The position numbers and the translations under genes were made by a program. The notes below the pieces were generated by a model. It was not told the DNA's origin, made no database searches, and saw nothing but the letters and a program-made list of their open reading frames with translations. This document shows, in pieces, positions 24,101 through 38,408 of a DNA stretch of 64,000 bases; the first letter of the stretch is position 1; every line of letters starts with the position of its first letter. The stretch covers positions 2,232,001 through 2,296,000 of the forward strand of contig NC_089188.1 in NCBI RefSeq assembly GCF_947507565.1. The letters run 5' to 3'. This DNA comes from Oscarella lobularis. Taxonomy: Eukaryota > Porifera > Homoscleromorpha > Homosclerophorida > Oscarellidae.

Positions 24101-27100
24101 TAATGAACGCATGCTAACCTATTTGCTGGTGATCGCCTGTTGCAGCAGAAGTAACGAAAGTACGCAAATGATACCACCAAGTTGAGGCTCTTTCGGCGTA
24201 TCTTTTTTTCAGTGCCTCCACAAGCTGTGGCCAGCGACTACGAAGGGTGAAGCGTCCTATGACTTCAAGACTGGACACTTCTAGTGAGCGAACCTTAGTT
24301 CCAGCTTTCTCCATTGAACAACCACTTGCATGACCGATTGAATCTCCCGGGAGAGATGAAATCGACGCTCTGAGTACATTTCCCAAGCCTTAATAAACGT
24401 TAAGTGCGAGAAATTTGAATTTTTCATTGTTACTTGAGATTTTTCTAACAACAGTTCCAGACCGGTCAGAAATTTCATAATGGAGTTTGAAAGTGAAAAA
24501 GATTTGATTTTGTCCACAATATCAAGTAGCTAAATCGAGTATCCAGTTAGGATACAACTATTGTTGTTTACTGACCTGAATCATGACTGGATTATCAGGC
24601 AAGTCGACCAAAATTTCTTTCACTCGACTACAGAACGATTTAAGAATGGGCAAAATAGAGCGAACGGCGGGAATATTCGAATCGTGGTATATGTCATAAT
24701 AAGACCTAGAGCCAGAAAAAAAATAGCCACAGTGCGGCGTGCTTTACTCCAAAGGAAACCTTAGACAAAGCCCATCAGGCAACTGATCAGAAGAAGCTTC
24801 ATCCCGAGGTTCTAAAGTGTAGTTTCGTAGCTTGAGACTGGAAAAAAGCGAATGGGACGAGGCTAATTTCCCATCTAAATTCAAGCCTAGACAAAGACAA
24901 TCTTTACGCCGTGCACTGAAGAGAAATCTCGTACCCTGCATGAAGTCACCATAGCGCGACAGTAAGGCGTAGCGACGCTGAAACAAAATCGCCAAAACGT
25001 CCTCCTTCATAGTCGACGAAGGACGAGGAAGGGTCCACGTCCAAAGCGACGAAGCGAGTGAACAGAAAATTGCACGATGCGCGTCAGAAATTTCGAAGGA
25101 AACGGCGTTGCTGTCTGATGAAGAAGACTCCTTTTTCTTCTTCTTCTTCTTTGCCGGTTCTAGACTCTCTTCGTCAATCAAATCAGCGAAGTCGTCATAT
25201 TGAGGGAAAAGGATTGTTGATTCGTCGTCGTTTTCGTCGTCCGATTCATCGTCGTTTCTCGTACTTTCTCGATAGCGAAATAGTTCCGCGGCGGCGACAG
25301 TTTTGGCCAGATCGATGCTCTGCTGGTCTCGCCAAACGCCGTGGCACGTCTCCAGTAAGCGATTCAGAGACTCTAGAGCTCTGGAACTAAGTGAAGACTT
25401 GTGTTGGGAAATCCAAGAGAACAGCTGCAAAGCGAGGTCTACAAGTCTAACAAAGAAATTAGACATTTATATATAAAAGGATCGCAATTCTAACCTGATA
25501 CGGTTTTCACTCAGATTTAAATCTATGAAAAGTATAAGCATAAAGAGACGGTTTAGATCGATATTACCTTTAGAATAAGCCTGATCGGCGAAACAACAAG
25601 CCGCCGAGACGACATCGCTCTCGTAAGCCAGCGACTCAAGAGACAGAACATCGATTCTCTAAACACATGTATTCTTATTAATTAATGCTAGAGGTCTAAT
25701 TCTCTTTACCGTTTTCTTTGACGACGTGCAGAGCATCTTTGTCCCGTGTATGACCTGCGAAAACAGTTCATTATACAGAGTTTAATTAAATCTTTGCTGT
25801 AAACCTTTGAGATTCCTAAGGCAAAGGGCACTGTTATGTCTCTGTACATAGGATACGTCTCTTGCAGGCGATGAAGAAATAGCTCGGCGCTTTTTTCCCA
25901 AATTGCCGCCTCTTCTAGAAGTGATTTTCGCTTCAGTATATGATCGATCTCGCTCAGGTTCTCCAGTCGATTGATTAGGCTAAGGACACTCGAAGGGGAG
26001 CCAATCGTCTGCGTAAACTGCTTCATTTCTTCCACCAAAGGCAGAAACTAAAGAAGCTCTCGATGCCAGTCTAAAAAACGAGAGTTTTCTTTACCTGACT
26101 AGTTTCCGGCCTACATGCTGCGCTTTTTCGCAGAGAATTAGCGTCCTGCTGAAGAATATTTCGCTTTTCTAGCAAAATTGCTTCCAGTTGGGGAGAGCCA
26201 GCCAATTCGATTCCATTGAATTTTTCACTTAGGTCCGGAAACGAAGATCTTCCACAGAGAATAGAGTCTTGAGCGTGACGAGTAGCCAATTCAGTCTCCA
26301 CGCTCACAATCTAAAAGGAGATGTATTAATAGCCAAACCGTTCTCTTCCTGTGCGTACCTCAGTCTCAATTTGACGAATTTCCCAATTATTCTTTTCCAC
26401 GAGATCGGTTAAAACGTCAGGCAATGCCAGTGACGACTGCAGCAGTCCAAAAACAGCAGTCACTTTGCCAAGAGTTGAAAATTCGCCTGCCATGTCAACG
26501 TCGATTCTGTTCGCCGCGAAGATCGACCCAAAGCAGTCTAATAAATAGCTTAACAAAGACGACACGTCTCTTGATAGCTCTATGGCGCCGCGAGGACTTT
26601 GTCGAATAAACGAAGACGCTAGCTTTCCCAGAAAGGTTTCGGCGTCACTTGTTTCTACTATCTGTTCCGCGGAATCTACTAGGGTTTTGTACGCTTGTTT
26701 GCAGTGGGTGGGGATTGCATTAAGGGTTCTGAGGAGACCAGCAAAGTCTGCTGCGACTTGACTCCACAGTGATTGCCTATGGGGGAAAAATTGTCACACG
26801 TCTTAGCTAGGAGAAGCGCTATACCTGAAAGAGAATACCGGCGAATTGAGAATATAGCCTCGCGACCAAAAATGCTTTGCTAGAAATTGGAGTTGACTGC
26901 AAGTCTGGTCGATTGACGACAGAGAATTTCCTGAAGAACTCTCCAGATAGTCGTTGAAGCAAAAAGCGAAAGAAGACTGATTTTCGACCGCTGTAAACGT
27001 CGATACATTCTGACTAACGATGCGACTAAACGCTTCGAGGGAAGACCAGATTTCGCCGAAAAAATAGAGCTGATCGTGAAACGCCAGTTGAATTTCTCCA

Positions 27101-30100
27101 AATAAGGCGAGAAGCAGATCTTCATTACATTCCTAAACAACAATAAGATGGACCTGATTCTGGTTAGATTCGTTCTTTTACTGACGTTTCGGTGCAGAAA
27201 TTCCTCGAGTCTCAAACACGCAGCGTACAAAAAGGGGCGAGAAAATGGCAGCGATTGCACCAGAGTTGATAGCAGAACAACTATTTCCTTGCAGTGTTCA
27301 ATCAAGTCTTCTCCGCTGAAAAAAAAAACAGTTTTAACTAATAAATCAAATGTCATTTAATTACCCTCTAATGTAAAATGTCAGGACAGCAATCAGTCGC
27401 GCTTTGAGCAAAATTGCAGTCGCTGTAGACAGAGTATCTCTCACATCGCTGACGATCTCGGTCTCCTGAGTCATAGAGTCTACTATAACTTGGGCATTTT
27501 TTATTATTTCGCTTCCTTGAAGGATATTTATGGACGATGATATCTTGTGTATTGCGAGAGCTCTTTACCTGAAACGTCCGTTTCGTTCTCTTTTGGCCAG
27601 ACCAAATTTGCCAGGAATCGCGACGCGAAGAGTCCACGCACGACTCGAGGAATGCAAGGACCGTATCGAAGTCGCACGTCTAAATCAACCTGCGAAAAAC
27701 GTAGCGTTTTGAGAGAAAGATAAATAAAGCGAAAATCAACCTACAATGACGTTTGCACTCTCTTTCCATCGGTAAGGAAGAGGAGATCCAAAGACATGAG
27801 CCCATTGGGAAGACAGCGACTTCTTGCCGTAGTCCATCGCAGAGTCTAGTGCTGCACAATCAGACTCCACGAGAAGCGATGCCCTGAGTAATCCAATGAC
27901 TAAAACAGAGCAAGTAAATTATTAATTGCCTTTCAGTTGGTCGCAAATGAGAGAAGATTCTGCAGGAGCAATCTCTGAATTTTGACCAGTAGAAAGGCAG
28001 CTGTGAAAGCGCCGAATCTGAGGCCGGCGAGAGACAACAAAAAGACAGCATCTTCCAAAACCATTCCAGTTCCATTTCAACCTAATTACATAGCCCCGAA
28101 ATAGATCACAGATCCCCGCGAATTTTTACCTCCAAAAAATTCGAACAATTGATTGAAAAAGGTCGACGTAGATAATCAAACATCTGCTTTTCGAATTTTG
28201 AAACAACGACAGCCAGACGTCGAAGCCAAGGACGTTGAGGAGCTAAAAAGAAAAAGTCAAAGAATCGCTAAGCAACGTAGTGCAACCGACTCAATGAAGG
28301 GGAGAGACATAGGGCCATAATGCTGCCTTTAGAAGGATTTTCAAACGAAACTTTCATGAGACTAAGGTATTCTTTCTTCGTGAGGATTCTCCACAGTAAG
28401 TACTGACTAAAAGACAAAAATTCGCCGTCGAAAAACGAGTCGGATGTGAAGTAATCTTACTGAAGAGACGAATGGTCGCAGTCTTGTCTTACGTCCGAGT
28501 GAAAGGCAAAACCAGGATCAGTCAAACAATTGAAAGGAACTCCTATTCGTAAATCGTCAGCACACGAGTCTCCTCTCAAATTATTAGACCTTTTTCACAA
28601 ACGTTGCCAGCGACAAAGTTCTTCGTGACTCTTCTGATTGCCTCGAACGATTTAACGTGGTCTTTGACATAGGAAGTGGCGCAATTCATTCGAATTTCCC
28701 AGTCAGCGATGTCGCTCTTTTCCACAAAGAGCAATATCGCTGTAAAAGCCAATGAAAAATCTGAAACCAGCTCGGTTGGCTAAGAACAGAGACAATAGGA
28801 TAAATTCCCAGGCAATGAAACCCACTCACTGCAAACCACGACACTCGATTTCGCACCGCAGTCTGATACCTATAAAAAGATTCTATAAATTTGATCGATC
28901 GTTTACGGATTTTAGCTACAGTTCTTCTCGACTGATCAGGTAGGAAATAAATGATAAGTCGCGTCTTGCCGTGGCAAAGCTCGAGTTGAGAGCCATCTCT
29001 GCGAAAGATGGACACGATAATGCCACCGTGATTGGTCTGGGCGTTTCAACGGGAATTTCCGAAGAGACAGCATCGTACGAAGTCTAGAAAAATCGCAAAA
29101 TGTTTTCGTTAGAACGAGAGGTTTTCTGACTTACTTTCAGTACTTTTTCCATTGCCATCTCAGCGGCAGCAATTGGGGAAAATTCTCTTTGAATCAATTC
29201 CATTGCAGTAGTGAAGAAACGCGATAGTTTGCGAAGGCTATTAGCTATCTCGAGACTTAGATCAAAGTCATAGGAGGCATTGATTTCGTATCACACCTGA
29301 GGAAAGGTTATCACACAAAGCGGAGAACCATTGAAGTAGTTTCGGTTGATAAATTCCAGCGCTACGCTGTAGCACTTCAATGTCACTCTGGGAGAGTTGA
29401 TTCTGCACGCGAAGCGCGATCAATAGAAAGAAAATTTTAAAAATGAATTCGACCTACGTCATTTTCGACGTAAATTTCCAAACCCCGATTTCTCACTGCT
29501 CGCGAAAGTTCGCCGTAGACGGGATCCATGGATAGAATAAGTCTGCAGTCGAATACTCACCTGAAAAATCTTAATTTCTATTGATTGAGATACCTGAAGT
29601 CTGGGTGAGGTTTGACTGTGACGATTTCGTCATCAACGACGCCACGTTCGGTTATTTTGAGCTCGCCGCCCTCCTCCAAGAGCGGGTTTAGACGATCGAG
29701 TACAGACGGACTAAAGTCGGATAGTTGAAGCGACGTATTGGCTAAATATGAAGCAGTCACTTACGAACAGAGATTCGCATTGTCGAGCAATAGCCAATGT
29801 CCCTCTTTCACGGCTTGAACGACGAATGAATCGATCCATTCAAAGCGACCGCCCCGACTTCCCACATTTCCTTTCAGACCGCTCGTCTTCTTCGTAAATT
29901 TCTCCAATTCCAACCGAAAGCGCCGAGCTTCTGCATAAAATACCCTAGATAAAACATCCTAAGGTGATAGACGTTTACCCTCTGCTTGTTCTAGGTGGAG
30001 AGACTCGAATAAAGTCGCCGCTTTTTCGGCAATCTTGCCACCAAATTCCAAGTCCACACACCGATCATCTGCAATGGAAATGGCTCTCAAATAAACGCGC

Positions 30101-33100
30101 GAGATGAAGAAAATTTGCTCTACCTTTGGCTTTTGTAAGGACGCAATGAATTTTGAGTAAATCGCCCAAAGAGCGTCTTCTCTCTAAAAGGAGACCACCT
30201 CTTGCGAGAGCCTCTATTCCGAGCTCCAATAGGTGCACTCCTTTCTCGCACAACTGGTTAAAATCTCTATTTAGATCTTCCTATAAAGAAATTATACGAA
30301 CGAAGCTGGTGATTCTTTTATTGTCGCACCTGTTCAAATCCACCAAGAAGCTCTAGGATCCCCATGTCGCTTGTCATTGGCATTTCCAGCAAACGAGAGC
30401 CAGTCAATTGAGCCAAAATACGGACAAGACTCCTCTTGCCGCACCCACTCGGTCCAACCTGAAAGATTTGTTAATAAAACGCCGCGAGACGTTTCTTTCT
30501 ACCAAAAGAGCCATCCAGCCCATATCCAGACACTGAGCCAACGCGTGGAACGGTCTCATGTGCGAATGCAGTAAAACGAACGGCGACTCCAGACCTACGT
30601 AGCATCCACGTCGCTTCAATTTTGCCGTGCCAATCTGTCGAGGATTCAAAAATAATTCGTTGATGACTGCGTGTCAATTTACCTCAACGGAAGTTGGAGT
30701 GACTCGAAAATGACTGCGAAAGACGGAAATGCTATTTCCAAATATTTCAGCAGCCAAAGCATCCACCTGGAGAGAAATTTCTTATATAAACAAAACAAGG
30801 AAAACTTGGATACCTGTTTTTTATTCGAGATGTTCAGTTTTGAAGAGAATATGACGTCGATAAATTGAGCGGGGCCCCACTGTTTCTGCGTAAGATTTGA
30901 CGTTGTAGTGTAACCTTAATGAATGCTACGAAAACACCTTTTGTTTTGAAAGCAAACTGCACCAGCGAAGCAAGTCTCGAAGGTTGAATTCAAGCGAGCC
31001 GGAACTCTGTCTAGTTAGCACTCCTTGTGAGAGCTAGAAGCCGATTACAATTACGTAAATTTCAAATGAACAAATTGCCTAACCCTGTAAAGAAAATCGA
31101 CCATTTTTTCGACATCTGAAACAGGGATGAGTGGGTAGGCAGATTTAGCAATAAATAAAAGGTCGTCCTTCGTAAACTCTTCGAAAAACACCTGCCAGAA
31201 AATACCAGGAGCTATTTTATTTCTACGTTTTCTACTCAAGTACTGTCTGTACCTTTGTCATTCTATCGAGGAACGATTTGGGAAGAGATTTCCTGTTTCC
31301 TCCTTGTTGCACCGGGTTCTGGCACGCAAAAATTCTCGTTCTTTCGTGCTTAACTTGAAAAGACAGTCCCAGTTCCGGAACAAAGATCTAAAAATCGTCA
31401 AATGAAAAATTCACGCAGTGCGAGAGTAAGCTCAGCGTTGAACCTCGGCCCTGTGATCAAAACAAGCGTTCAGTCCCTCGAGAACAGACTGCGAGGCCAA
31501 ATTTAGCTGCACAAATGAATCTACCGTAGGATACGTCACTTTCCGTCGTATATACCTCGTCCAAAATGATCCAATGACCGGCTTTGAGAGCTCTAAGCAA
31601 GGGACCGTCTCTCCACCGGAACTCACCACTCTTTCCTCCTTCGATGGGCAAATCAGAGCCAAATAAATCAGCGATATCCTAACGCATCGACTTGTCTACG
31701 TTTTATAGTGAATTTTCTTTCTCTTCTTACTGTTTCTTCGGACAAGTTGATGCGTACTGCTGCGTTGCCCGACGCTTTCGCTAACGCCGACACGAGACTC
31801 GTCTTTCCAACGCCGGGCGATCCTTCGAGCAGAATGGGACGATTTAGCTGGATACCTCGCAGCAAACGAAAGACATTTCGAAACGCGGTCGGAGCGCAGA
31901 AGCTGTAGTCGTCAGACATAGACACTTTGTTCGAACCTAGAAAAAAACTACTTATAAAAAAAAAAAGATATTAAAAAACGTACCCTTTCTAAGAAAAAAC
32001 GAGCCAATGCCGAATAACGATTCGGTTGTTTTGAGTGCATTTCCTGCCGCTTTGTCGAGAATCGACGACAAGTCGATTGGCAGTTGTTTTGTTAAGAAAT
32101 CGACGCACGCCTTCTTTAGGAGACAGTGCTCTTCAGAATTCGCAAAATTCGAACCCGTTTCCAAGCTGTCCATGAAAACGAGGCAGGCACCGTGTAGATA
32201 GGCGTCAGACGTTGATATGGGCTCGAGCGCTTTTAGCGAGCACGTATTGATGAATTCGACCCACGAGAGAAGATCTCTGACCGTCGCAGAATATCTAGTG
32301 AATTCATTTATTTGATATTTATCCATTAGAGGTGTTTACCTTTTTCCGGTTGTGATTTCCGTCCAGAATTTCCAGAAGTCTATTATTCGTTCGCCGATTC
32401 CAGATCGTCCTGCCCAAAAAATTGCCCATTAGAGTAAATTTAAATTTCGAGGAAAGGGACCTCTTGATACGGGAAGTATCTGAAGTTGCAAATTGAGACT
32501 TTTTTCGACGATAAGAAGCAATTCCTCTCTCGAATCACAGCTCGAAAACCAAATTTCAGTAAACCGATTTCTCAGCGCAGCCGACAGCTAAAAAAGTCAA
32601 TTTAAAAATTCAGATTAATTAATTAATTAATTAATAATGAATTCACCTCTTTCTTGCCGAAATCTCCTCCTGGATTCATCGTGGCAAATATACGAAAATC
32701 GTCCGCGGCTTCCAGCTCCATTTCCTCGCCCAATCGTCCTTCGCTCGTCCACGTGCGCTCGGCTAGAAGCAATTTTCGCTCGGGCTCCAAAACGCTGTTC
32801 AAACGTTCAAGAACCGAATCGTCGGCGAGCGATATCTCGTCGACGAGAAATGCGCCGCCGGATTGCATCGCTTCGACGAGCGGCCCGTCGCACCACTCGA
32901 AGAGTTTGGACGAAGACAAGTCGTCGTCATTCTTAATTAAAAAAAAAACTATTGTTCCCCCTCCTTATTAAAAAAGTGATTTACGTGATGACGAACGGGT
33001 CGGAGACCGCCGAGAAAATCCGCCGCTTCCGTGTGCATGTGGCAATTAACGGTGAATAATTTGAGTCCGCTCAACGAGGCGTATATTTCACAGGCGGTCG

Positions 33101-36100
33101 TTTTTCCACTTCTGAGACGGAAATAACGATTTTATATGTATGATGACGTATTTTTTTTCTTACCCTGTTTCGCCTATGAGAAGAACGGGTTCTCGGTTTG
33201 CGATCGCTCGGCCAATAAGAACGAATGCTCGTCTCATCGTCTTTGTTAGGACGACGTGAGAATTTTTTTCTTGTAGATGAGCTTGGACTTTTGATAGTAC
33301 GTCGGCTGATAGCGGATTCAAATTTTTCAAATCGGATAAATTCGACGAAAGACCGAAGAGCGAATTCGCGTCGAATTTTCCGCGAAAATGCTTTTGAATT
33401 GTCGCGAAAATAATCGCTTCTTCCTCGACATTTCTCACCCTGCCAGCGAGAAGAAAATAACCTAGAAGACGTATGAATATTTGGCGTGTATTTTCTTCGT
33501 GTTTAACGACTCACCGTCGGCGGCGAGATGCAACTCCCAGTCGTACGTCTTTCCATCGGGATGAAAGCCCTTGTAGCGCTCTCCCCAGCGAAACAAGTCG
33601 CGCAACGTAATCAGCCCGTCTTTTCCAGCGAACACACTCGACGATCTACGATTCGCCTAAGGAGAAAACGCGTTCGAAAAGCGATTGGTGGTGGACTGGG
33701 GGCCTCTACTCGAAGATCCTTCATGACGTTGATCATTTTTTTGGCGTGGGACAAAGGGAGAGAGCAGCGCTTGTGAAGAATTCGTCCCATTTCGTCGTGA
33801 GGTATTTCGGCGAAGTGAAGTTCGACGAATCGATTACGAAAAGCTCGCGACAACATCTACGAGACACCTCGACTAATAAAAACAAGACGGATCTATTTAT
33901 CTTTACCTTTCGGCCTGCGTATTGCCCGGGCGGATTTTGAGTAGCGAAAAGGATAAAGCCTGGCTTTGCCTTGACGTATTCCTGAGTCTCGCTAACGAAT
34001 AACTCGCGATTATCATCAAGAACCTTCGAATTAGAGTGAAATTTTAAATTCTTCGACGCCTAAAACTTCGTACCCTATTCAACGCTTCAAGAACGTCGGT
34101 CGGGGCGAGGTTTAATTCGTCTAGAATTATCCAATGACCGCGTTTCATTGCGTTGACGAGAGGGCCCTCTTTGAAGACGAGTTTGCCGTGTTCGTCCGGC
34201 TGATAGCTTCCGACGTACTCTTGAAGGTCGGTGTGCTCGTGATTATTAATGCGAATGCACGCGTTTCCCGTTCGACTCGCGAGGTACTGAATCAGACTCG
34301 TTTTTCCCACCGAAGTCGGTCCCTGAAGCAAAACGGGGTATCTAAAACGAGAGAAAATCGCGGCAATTTCACGAGAAAAAAAATTCGTCTACCTTGCACA
34401 GACGACTCTGGCTAAGTTTTTCAAGTTGAATTCGATGCTTGGGGTAAGGATATAGTTCTCGGGCGTGGAGAGTTCTTTTGTGCCTCGCATGAGCCAGTAT
34501 CCTTGCACGCAAACGCTTCTGTCGTCCGACGACGGGCGAGGCATTGGAGAATTAAGCGCTTTTCGCGTCGACGGGGGTACCAAGTGCTGAACGATTTTTT
34601 GCTTGACAAGCGGAAAGGATTCCGAGTCGAGTTGAGAGAGAAAACTAACGGAGAACCCCTGGGGAGAAAAATTATTGCGGAGGTTTTGTAAAAATGAGAG
34701 CGATTGCACCTCGAATAATGATCGCGCAATTGAACCGCATCTGAGTCTCGCTGCAAATGTCAAAGCTCGACAAAGAGTTCTAAGACTAAACAACGCGCGT
34801 CTCGCTATGAATTAATTAATTAATTAATTAAGTAAGTAATTTACCTGTACTGGGGACAATGACCATTGCTATCTGTCAATTTGTTTTCTGCTAGATGTTT
34901 TAGATTGCGGTACAGGCTATTCGAAAGAGGTTTAATTCTATTGGTTGTTGTCGCGATAAAAATTGATTTTCTTACGCGACAATCGATTCTATTTCGCCGG
35001 GAGATAGCGTAAACGTTTCGAGATATTTCGCCACGAGCAATTTTAGATCTTCGTCGCTCGGTTCAGTGACGAATATTTCAGTAAATCTGAAAATACGGGG
35101 GTTGGACTTGTTTTGAGTTCGAGGATCCCTAACCTATTTCGAATTCCCAAAGGGAGACTCTTCTTTCCGACGTCTGTCGCGGGATTCATGCAGGCAAATA
35201 GTCGAAAATTCGGATGCGCTTCGACGGGTTTTAGGTCACTAAATACGAAATATAATTTAGGTCGTTATTTGAGTAAAAAAACCGACCCCTTTTCGGTGAG
35301 GAGAAGGGTTTGATGACTATCGCTTAATATTCCGCAGAGAGACTCCAAGGCATCGGATGTCGCTAGATTTATTTCATCTAAAAGAATCCAACTTCCTGTC
35401 TTGATGGCTTGAACTAGTTTTCCCTAAGAGAAAAGACTTCAAAAATGAGTGGCTGGGTTTGAGTTGCTACTGACTTCAATAAAGGAGAATATGGATATGG
35501 TGTTTTGATCCTTGACCTGTTTGTCCAGTTTGGAAAGTCGATTTTTGAGCGATTTCCATTCAGATAAAAGAGCAGTGGTTCCTACAGAAAATAAACAAGT
35601 TCACACGCGCATATTTGGTTTGAGAATGATGTTACCTTTAGCCTTTTCTAACGCAATATCGCACGTGTGATTCATCAGTTTCAACATGACATTCCATTTG
35701 GATTGAGCAAACGAATTCTGCAACGTTTTTTCGTGAAAATAATACGTAGGTACTTGCTTTTTCGTCATACCTGGATGTGAATTAAAAATTGGTTGTTGCG
35801 TTTCAGAGAAAAATTCTTTTCAAACAGCGAAAAGAAATCTTCCTTCGCACGCGAAAACACGCTTTTTAGCCCAACAGGTTTAAATCTGCAAATAAATTAA
35901 TAATTATTAGGCGTTCTGAGTCATTTTTATTGGCTTACCCGCCTATCAAATCACCGCTATCCATCTGCTGACTCATATTCACAACATAAAGCCTTTTGCC
36001 TGTAAAATAACCCTATAAACGCTTCCCTAGTCATTCAATATTACCTAAAAGATTAGCCAGGTGTTGTATAGCCGTCGTTTTTCCCGTTCCCGTTTCGCCA

Positions 36101-38373
36101 ACGAGCAATACGGGTTCAGCGAACGCCACACACGCACCAAGCCTCTCCATCAGCACGAGAACGTGTCGAGTAAGCGCATAAATCGACTCGTCGACGTTCC
36201 CCTTTCTCTCCTCGTCCCTCGACATCGTCACGCGTCCGATTCGAACGTAGGATTCGCTCACGTCCAAGTCTGGCTTAGCGAGCGTCAAAATGTGATGCAT
36301 TCGCTCTTGGCTAAGTCCGAGAATTTCGCCGACGTTCAGAGCCGCCTTCAGATATTCGTCAAGTGACGAAGAAGAGCAAAGGAAGCAGTCATCGACCTGG
36401 ACTGTCGTTACGGAGCGAGAGAGACGTTTTAAATTATCTGTACCTCTTTGCAGAATGCCACTGAGTTGACCATGACGCGCGGAGAAGCGGATAATCGCCG
36501 GCAAAGCTTGAAAACGTCACTGCGCGCAAAACAAAAGGAATACATATGAATAAATAAATACTTGTTTATTACCGAGTCGATGGAATTCGCTTTTGAAGAG
36601 AAACGACGTTTTCTGTTCGACTTGCGAGCAATTGATGAAGGAGAACGAGAACGTCGGAAACTTCGGATAATTTTTTGTACTTCGTCTGAATAATCTGCAT
36701 CAAAAATTAATTAATAAATATATATATAAATTATTGTTTTTGTTCTCGCCTTGGCGAGATCTTCTTGGCTGATTTCCTTCACGGAAATCGCGTCCCAGTG
36801 ATCGGCGAGAAGTTCCATTTGCATGGACTTTCCGCTACGATGCGTCGCGAAGAGCTGAAAGCCGGGAGCGGCACGCAGCGTCGTTCCCTGACCCAGCAAA
36901 ACCAGGACTCTCGACTCAAGTACGGACAAAAGAATCGACCCCTAGAGAGAATTCTCATAGAAAAAAAAAACCACGAAGGAATTTACTGACCAGTTCCGCT
37001 GGCGCACTATTGATGTCTTCGAGGAGAAGCCAATATCCTTTAGACATAGCCTAGGGGGAGAAATTCCATTGGGGACCCCGGAACGAGAACTTTTCTTTAC
37101 TTCGCATAAGACGCCGGGAGACCAGACAAACTCTCCTGGTATATCCGTAGCTTGATAAACTCCAACAAGCGCCTATAACACGTGTGAGTAGTTTCATTTA
37201 TTTATTTATTTATTTATTTATTACTTTTGCATCTGTGAAGCCTCCCAGCTGCAATTGTATCAAATCAGGCGATCGTAGTCGTCCCGTTAAGCAAGCCAAA
37301 TGCTGAACAAGCGCCGATTTGCCGCAGCCAATTGGGCCTTCAAGCAAAACCGGTCGCTTTGCAGCAACCGAAATAGCCATAGAGAAAAGAGTATTTGATA
37401 TCGATGGCGTGCAGATAAAATCGCCTGGTGATTGGCTCTTCAAAGAAGCAGGCAGAAGAACGTTGCCTATGTTTACGGCTGCTACATTGCCATCGCATCC
37501 TTGCACAGTGTGAATTGTTGGAGTACTAGAAGAGAGAAGAAGTGTCTTCTCCTCTTCATCGACTAGATTTTCTTTTAGCGTGAGATAATCACAACTAATA
37601 AAATTAATTAATTAATTAATTAAACGTGGATTTATTTTACTTTGTTTTGAGGTTTTGCTTGAGGGATATTTTAGCTGATTCGGAGATTTTTCCCACGATG
37701 GAAAAGACCTCTATGACACACCATAAAATGTGAGGGTCACGTGCTTGGAACCAAGTCAAGAGTTCTGTCCAATCCCAGAGCAAGGTAAAGGAACGATTTA
37801 GTGATACGAGTCTTATTGAAAACACGGAAATAATTAAGCAGACACACTCGATTTGCTACACGTACCTATATAAGCCAATGAAAAAATTTCTCGTTTTTGC
37901 TAAATCCAGTGGCTGAGGAGAAGGGAAAAATAAATATTTTAGAGCAGCGAGAAACAATGCTGCGTACCGCGTTTGAGAACGGGGGGAAAGGAAGACGCTT
38001 TCCCTTCAATTTCTCCATCACCCAACTAAAATACGAGGACTCGGGTTTCTGGACATCAGTGCAGAAGAAACGAACCTTTGATAGGATGAAAATCGAGGCA
38101 GCAGTGCTCCGAGGTGATGGACGAATAGTTCTTGCTGTCTTGTCTCTGTTAAATCGGCTTTTTCGAGCGCAAAAACGATCGTTTCTAAGGCGGTTCGATC
38201 TGCTGGCGATCCCGACGCGACGAACGAAGCCAGGAAGTCGACTGCATTGTCTATCGGCAGCTGAAGAGGCTATAAATCCAATCAAATACAAAAGAGGAAC
38301 AGAAACGGCGAAGAAAGACACGAACCTGCTTTCGAACGTTCGCCATGTGCAAAGGAACGTGCGCTAAGTGCAT
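17875..38373 (-). CDS. MDN1: Midasin, giant AAA+ ATPase of 60S ribosome biogenesis
   Basis: A single gene of about 20.5 kb in dozens of small exons. Start ATG 38373 or in-frame 38346 (MANVRKQ|PLQLPIDNAVDF); stop 17875-17877 after SDALRQWFEYTALA. Six AAA modules are visible by Walker A loops: GPIGCGKSA (about 37330), GETGTGKT (about 36085), GPTSVGKTS (about 34310), GETG|SGKTT split by an intron (about 33120-33180), GSPGVGKTS (about 31810) and GPSGCGKRS (about 30440). Walker B-like HWIILDELNLAP lies near 34120. A long helical linker (about 30000-21500) is followed by an Asp/Glu-rich region (about 21250-19400). The C-terminal MIDAS domain has the metal motif in LAVDDSSSMGSS (about 18780-18810). 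Midasin strips assembly factors (Ytm1, Rsa4) from pre-60S particles in the nucleus. Exact exon boundaries were not all resolved. Confidence 0.95.
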
Positions 38374-38408
38374 CTAGTATTTATCAGATTTATCCCATCT
38401 AAAATATT

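Noticed and set aside
37195-37223. (TTTA)n and many (TTAA)n runs in introns (also near 32616, 34806, 37602, 53735, 56477) as possible piggyBac or CRISPR-like signals
   Set aside because: Simple AT microsatellites without inverted repeats, spacers or associated genes; no CRISPR array is present in this eukaryotic DNA.
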